NCBI GenBank assembly: GCA_013365325.1
Contig: JABVXV010000153.1
Span: 1-64,000, forward strand
Direction of reading: 5' to 3'
DNA length: 64,000 nucleotides
Source of the DNA: Dipetalonema caudispina
Lineage: Eukaryota > Nematoda > Chromadorea > Rhabditida > Onchocercidae
This document shows, piece by piece, positions 58,761 to 64,000 of this stretch (the first letter of the stretch is position 1; each line of letters starts with the position of its first letter). The notes beneath the pieces were generated by a model that searched no databases, was not told where the DNA came from, and saw nothing but the letters and a program-made list of their open reading frames with translations. The position numbers and the translations under genes are program-made.

Positions 58761-61700
58761 TTATTTCGGAGTATCGGTGGCGACAACAGTAGTAGTACCA
58801 GAAGCAGTAACAGTAGCATCAGCATCAACAGCAGTAGGATCAATGTCTGTGGCAGTAGCATTAGCATCAGCAACAGTAGGATCAACATCAATGGTAGTAG
58901 TATCAGCATCAGCAGTAGTAGAGACATCAGTAGCAGTAGTATCAGCAATAGTAGTAGCAGTATCAGCAACAGTATCAGCGTCAATAATTGCAGTATCATC
59001 ATCACTTGCAGCAATATCAGCATTAGTAGTTGTAGCATCATCATTATCAGTAGCAGCAGCAATAATAGTTGCTGCTGTTGCTGCTGTTGTCGCTGTGGTC
59101 ATTGTTATCGTTGTTGCTGTTTCTATCATTGTTGTTCTATTTTCGGGTATCTTCAACAAATCACCTTTGCATCCCTTTGATATATACATTTCCGCATTCA
59201 CAGCAAAGTAATTTGTGTGATCTAACGCGTTGTTGGCTAAAGCCAAGTTACGACAAGCATAATCTTCCGATAATGCACATACCTAAAAATGAATTTTATT
59301 CAAATTTCACCATAATTAATCATATTCTATAAATGATTGATCAAATCAGATAACACTGCTGCCGTAATCATGATCAGCTAGAGTTATCTGGTTAAATGAA
59401 ATTAAAAATTAATGTTAAGATGAAAAATTTATGATTAAGTTCGAATCAGTGAGTAAATTTCATGTGATAATACGGATGGATAAATTTCAAAGAAATTCAT
59501 ATGATATCTTCTGTATCCGACGAATTAGTACATCATAATCGAATTGGATGCATACTGTATCGAGTACGTACTGTAGAATGGGCACATACTGTATGCATGC
59601 TGTATCCAATTATTGAACAATCATTCCATAAAGGTAATTAATCAATGGATAGGATTGAAAAAAAGCTTACACTGAACGGGCTATCTTCTTTCATATCATT
59701 ATCATAATAAACCAAATAACGATAAAAATATGGTTGTCGTTCTGCAACTGTCGACGATAATAGCAATCCAATTGGATTTATTGTTGCAGGCATATTTGTT
59801 ATCTTAAAAAAAATTTTCTGTCGTTCTTTTTTTTTTTGAATTATTTAATTATGAAATTAAAAAATAAAGGAGAAAGTTAAAATCAAATAAAATAAGAAAA
59901 ATTTTTTAAAGTAAAATTTTGTAATTTTAAATATTTGAATAAAAAAGAAAGTGGTTGCAATTGATTTTGTTAAAAGCAAAATGAATTGCTGAAAGGCTAA
60001 TTTGATAGCAATTTAACTTCTGATGAAGTATTACAAATATCATTTAATAACACGGTGATAAGTTATCCACATATAATATGATGGTAATATTTGTCATCAA
60101 TGAATAAAATTAACTTACAGGATCACCTCGATGAACTACCCTATAACGAACTTTAACATTTTCCTCAACAGCCTGAGCAAATGCTACATTACCAGTTCTT
60201 GGCTCACCAAATGTTACAAGGCGGACTAATTTAGCTGGAAATATTTTCTTTTTCACTAGATATAATGCTGTCATTGATGACATTGATCCACCCAATGAAT
60301 GACCTGTGCACTGAAATATCAATTCTTTTTTTAATTTCTTTTTTTTTGAAAAAGTTTCAAAATACTAGGAAAAAAGCAAATATGACCAATTCTAAAAGAT
60401 TGGTAATACCATTAATTAATTACGATGAATGAAAATATGTCATTCCTTTGTGAGGATGATAAAATATAATAAATCTTTATTTAAACGATTCACTTCAACT
60501 ATTTATTCATCCCCATTTCCATTATTACTGTTATTATTGTTTTTATTGATATTATTACTTTAGTACTGAATAACTAGATTTAAAATATACCCAAACTTTA
60601 TATCCAGGATATACTTTCTTTAGCTTAATGAGGTCATCTTTCATGCCACTTCCTTTGAAGAGTCGTTCGAATGCGGCATGAAAATAAGTCGCTACGCCAC
60701 CGCCTGCTTCAAATTTTTCCCATACACCCAATTGCGCTGCGACTATATGTATGAACTATAAAATTAAAAGTAAAGCAATAACACTTTGAATTATGATCAC
60801 TAAAATTTTTTTTTTTTTGCTGATAATATCTAAATTAATTTAATTTTTTATTAAAGAAATTTAAAAATTTTGGTAAAATGCTAGACTCGTTAAAATTAAT
60901 GGTAAAATTTTAATTAGTACAATCATTGATCCATGTATGTTTAGTGAGAATAATTCAATAAAAGTTGCAGGAAAATATTTAAATTTATTAAGACTTATGA
61001 GCTTTTTGACATTAATTACTTATCCTATTAAAGGTATAATATTACATCAATTAACATTTGTCTTTTACAATGTCTTTGTTCAAATTTTCAGAAATTTAAT
61101 CAACATTTAGCAAAATGTTTATTTATATGGTATTGTAAACATTTGAAATTTTCTTTTTTTTTTTTCTTTGATAACATCAAATAAACTCAAAAATTGATGA
61201 AAAAATTTTTGGGAATGATATAAAGTTACCAATTGCGATATTTTGGTATAAATTAATAAAGGAATTAAATTGTTAATATTTGCATACTTCGGTAATTAAT
61301 TGCTTGTCCATATTGCTTGATTTATACACAACATAAATATTCTTATCACGCTTAGAAACAGCAAGCATTGCAGCACAACGATTACGTGATTGATCACATT
61401 CCACTTCATAACGTTTTATCAACCTTAATGAGTAAATTAATTAGTTGAGATTATTACAAAACTGATTCAAAATTTGTGATTAATTTTGATGTGAAATAAT
61501 TTCTAACATTATGAATTATTATTAATGATATTGTTTGTATATCACATATGAATAATATGCTAAATTAAATGAAATTCTAATATAAAAAAAAATTGATAAG
61601 AATTGATATTATTACTGTATATCAGGTGTGTTATTGGCAAGACATTCTGTAGGATCTTTATTTTGAACGGCTAATGTAAGAGCAAACAATAATCGACCAA

Positions 61701-62335
61701 GTGCATCAGTATAGCGATGCTCTTCTGCAGTTGGTGGTTCACGTGGACACATAAATGGTTCACGTACGACGACGCTGCTACCTGCTACAATAGTAAGTGG
61801 TTCACCGCATGATGACTTACTGGTATGCCACCTGAAAACTTCAAGTGAAAATAAAGTTGATTGATAAAACTTCAGGTACAAACTTCAGGTATGAATACAT
61901 CTGTGATAAATTTTTCCGAATATTTCAGAATGATAATGAAAAAAGATGGTGATACCAAGGAAAATTATTGTTATATATACTTAAATTAAGTTAAAAACAA
62001 GGCAATAAATATTATCAAAGAATGATCAATTTAGAATGAATCAAATATAATATTTCATTTTGGATGAAAATAAGTGGAATGAAACAAACCTTATTAATTT
62101 TTGTCATCAATTAAATTATAATCATCTTTTTTGTCTTTTTTTTCAACAAAAATAAAATTTTTTTTTTTTAATTCAAATTAAAATATAATTCTTACCCACA
62201 ATATCTCTGAAATCCTGGTAATGGACGGTATGATTTAACGCATGAAGCGCAATCCTTATATTTTGTGCAATCACTGATAGTATCACCATTGATTACAATA
62301 CAAAATACAAACAGTAGTAATGTAATTTGTAACAT
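58761..62335 (-). CDS. Secreted class 3 lipase with Ala/Thr/Asp-rich tail (500 aa)
   Basis: Alpha/beta-hydrolase of the fungal-type (class 3) lipase family, which hydrolyses acylglycerols or related esters. Exons in transcription order: 62335-62196, 61831-61616, 61423-61288, 60755-60591, 60310-60119, 59802-59671, 59282-58761; all in phase. Order of parts: signal peptide (about 1-19, cleavage near VING/D), a small Cys-rich module (CTKYKDCASC..RYCGW), then the catalytic domain. The triad is readable: Ser224 in TGHSLGG, Asp282 in HRGDP, His349 in LDHTNYF. Unusually, the last exon runs on for about 124 residues (377-500) almost wholly of Ala, Thr, Asp, Val and Ile, encoded by trinucleotide repeat-like DNA and ending TPK. 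This mucin-like tail may be O-glycosylated. N-glycosylation sequons occur at NNT, NRT and NAT. The catalytic core looks intact, so activity is likely; substrate is unknown. Confidence 0.93.
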
Positions 62336-62362
62336 TTGTGAAATATATCCTTCCTAAACATC
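62336..62362 (-). promoter_or_regulatory. Candidate spliced-leader acceptor and 5'UTR of the lipase
   Basis: Minus-strand ATGTTTAG ends at 62,354, 19 bases before the ATG, giving an 18-base leader. Confidence 0.55.
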
Positions 62363-64000
62363 TCTCTTTATGAGAATTATTTTATAATAATTTAAAATTT
62401 CTTCGCATACAATAACAATAATGGTATTATTTTTTTTTGGTGACAATAAAATTGTTATCATTATCATATTATCTTATCTAATCAACGTATATATAATATT
62501 GAATAAATTTATTAACTGTGTAGAAACATCATACCAAAAATCAATTATTCAATATCGATTGCTTAATATAAAGTCATGCCGTATCACTTCACTCACTGTT
62601 AGTTACTCAGTACTGATTACTTGATTTAAATTATGCAATATCAATTAATACCGATTACTCGACATAAAGTTAAACCGTATCAGTTATTTAACAGTAGTTA
62701 TCCAATATTGATTGCTCGATATAAATTTTACCCGGATATCAGTTAATTGTTACAAATGATATGTAGAACGAATGAATAGAAATAACTGCTGAGAAAGAAA
62801 TATTCAAAAGAAAAGGATAGAAAATTCACATTTATTACTCTTAAAAAATGTTTTCTATCACCATTTTCTCTTATTATTTTATTTTCCAACTTTTTTTTCT
62901 TTCTTTTTTTTTTTGAAAAATTTTTTCAGCAATTGAACAAACTGAATGATTTAATTCAGTTTATTTTAAATGATCAGATATAAATTAATATCTGTTTTTT
63001 TTTACCATACTCTAAACAATACTGTCCCATTGAAACATACAAAATGATAATAAGTAAATGGGATTTGTTATTATTCGAATCATTGCCCATATAATTTGCA
63101 GTTCAAATAAAACATTTGAAACTTTTTTTCGTCCTTAATTTTTTTTTTTGTCACCAATTCATCTGTTAAACAAAAATGCATTTTATATTTTAGGGCAATT
63201 CGTCAACGATAAATGTGTATTGGAACGAATGAAAATGTCTATTCGAGCAAAATATCATTCCTTTAAATGCGAAATTTTCGATAATTTAACAATAATTTCG
63301 TATATTTAACATAAATACCGATTAAAACAATATTTATAGCATTGTTATGTTGAAGCGAAATGTTCAAATATAAATGTGACTTAAGCAATAATTAAATTTC
63401 TTAATGGAATTATGGAAATTGAATATTAGCATGATTTTAATAGTAATTAAACCGCTTGGTGAAATTATAAAGTTTTAAACAATAATTGCTCTATCAAGAA
63501 ATCCGATACATAGATTCTGGCAAGTATCCGTTACTTGTTGCATTTTTGGTTAAATTGATTAATCAGTTCAAGAAGATCATTAAAATATACAATTAGTTAA
63601 GTATAAATTATCATGATTTCCTAATTACGCATACTCGATGCTGCAATAATTTTCTTATTTTTTTGGAAAATTTTTAGAAAAAAATACTTATCATATTTAA
63701 GGCATAAGATAAATGAAATGAAATTACAGTAAATTTCTGAAATGAAAAAAAAAAAATAAGATGGAATAAGTTGAAATTTTTATTCGGAAAAACACATTTT
63801 GTTGAATGCGTACCACATTTTGTATAATTGAAAAATTTGGTTTGTAGCGGTATAATTGTATGAAGGTCAGTCAATCATTATTGGATACATTCAACGTTCA
63901 TCAATTGTCCATTAAAATCTTTCTTTTTTAGGTCATCACACATCGATACACAATCATTCGTACACATCGACACACATCACATGGACAATTAGGTAGTGTA
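62363..64000. other. Upstream region of the lipase, non-coding
   Basis: AT-rich sequence presumed to hold the lipase promoter. It contains the degenerate tandem repeat at 62,550-62,752 and several A/T homopolymers. Open frames (62,421-62,624 +; 63,674-63,874 -) are Ile/Asn/Phe-rich and unsupported. The final 60 bases have CATCGA/CACA repeats. Confidence 0.5.
62550..62752. repeat. Degenerate ~50-bp tandem repeat, about four units
   Basis: Units begin near 62,550, 62,608, 62,649 and 62,702. Each has a (C/T)GATT(G/A)CT(C/T) core followed by (G)ATATAAA or GACATAAA. Three carry a CGTATCA or GGATATCA block ahead of GTTA-type sequence. Unit lengths vary and copies are diverged. It lies 215-420 bases upstream of the lipase ATG. 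Confidence 0.55.

Noticed and set aside
58735..59211. 158-codon + strand frame rich in Val, Ala and Ser
   Set aside because: It is the complement of the triplet-repeat tail of the lipase, which is in frame with a spliced, family-supported gene on the other strand.

Overview
The window reads as nuclear DNA of an AT-rich nematode, most likely a filarial or related spirurid worm. Coding sequence is cut into many short exons by introns with GT..(T)TTNAG borders. Acceptor-like sites lie a few bases upstream of most start codons, as expected for spliced-leader trans-splicing. Two beta-tubulins with worm-type exon structure sit in tandem. The species assignment is an inference from gene content and composition. 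No sequence search was possible.

Layout. Positions 1-22,258 are a long gene-poor stretch dominated by microsatellites (ATT, CAGA, CA, GA, GTT, CAA, AT), homopolymer tracts, a large imperfect hairpin and two GC-richer islands that no gene explains. Positions 22,259-32,634 hold two complete beta-tubulin genes on the + strand (445 and 444 aa). From 34,636 to 62,335 five genes run head to tail on the - strand. In transcription order they are a secreted class 3 lipase with an unusual Ala/Thr/Asp-rich tail (62,335-58,761), an equilibrative nucleoside transporter (56,302-51,194), a Spindly orthologue (50,012-45,222), the translation factor eIF2A (about 43,671-38,419) and an unrecognised coiled-coil protein with a basic segment and a PP1-docking-like motif (37,797-34,636). 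Positions 62,336-64,000 are non-coding with a degenerate tandem repeat.

All exon models were assembled by hand from splice signals, reading-frame continuity and family resemblance. Every exon joins in phase, and each of the seven genes closes on a single stop. The exception in certainty is the first part of eIF2A, where the start needs either an 8-base microexon or a weak donor.

How the genes relate. The tubulins and Spindly both belong to microtubule and mitosis biology: Spindly links dynein to kinetochores. The transporter and lipase are housekeeping or secretory functions. No metabolic operon is evident, but the same-strand run with acceptors before each start leaves room for trans-spliced polycistrons, especially eIF2A with its downstream neighbour 621 bp away.

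The most notable observations are: a patch of near-identity between the two tubulins confined to the exon that carries benzimidazole-site codons 198 and 200; the repeat-encoded lipase tail; the Spindly assignment; the eIF2A start puzzle; a perfect 19-bp hairpin inside an eIF2A intron; and the unknown coiled-coil gene.
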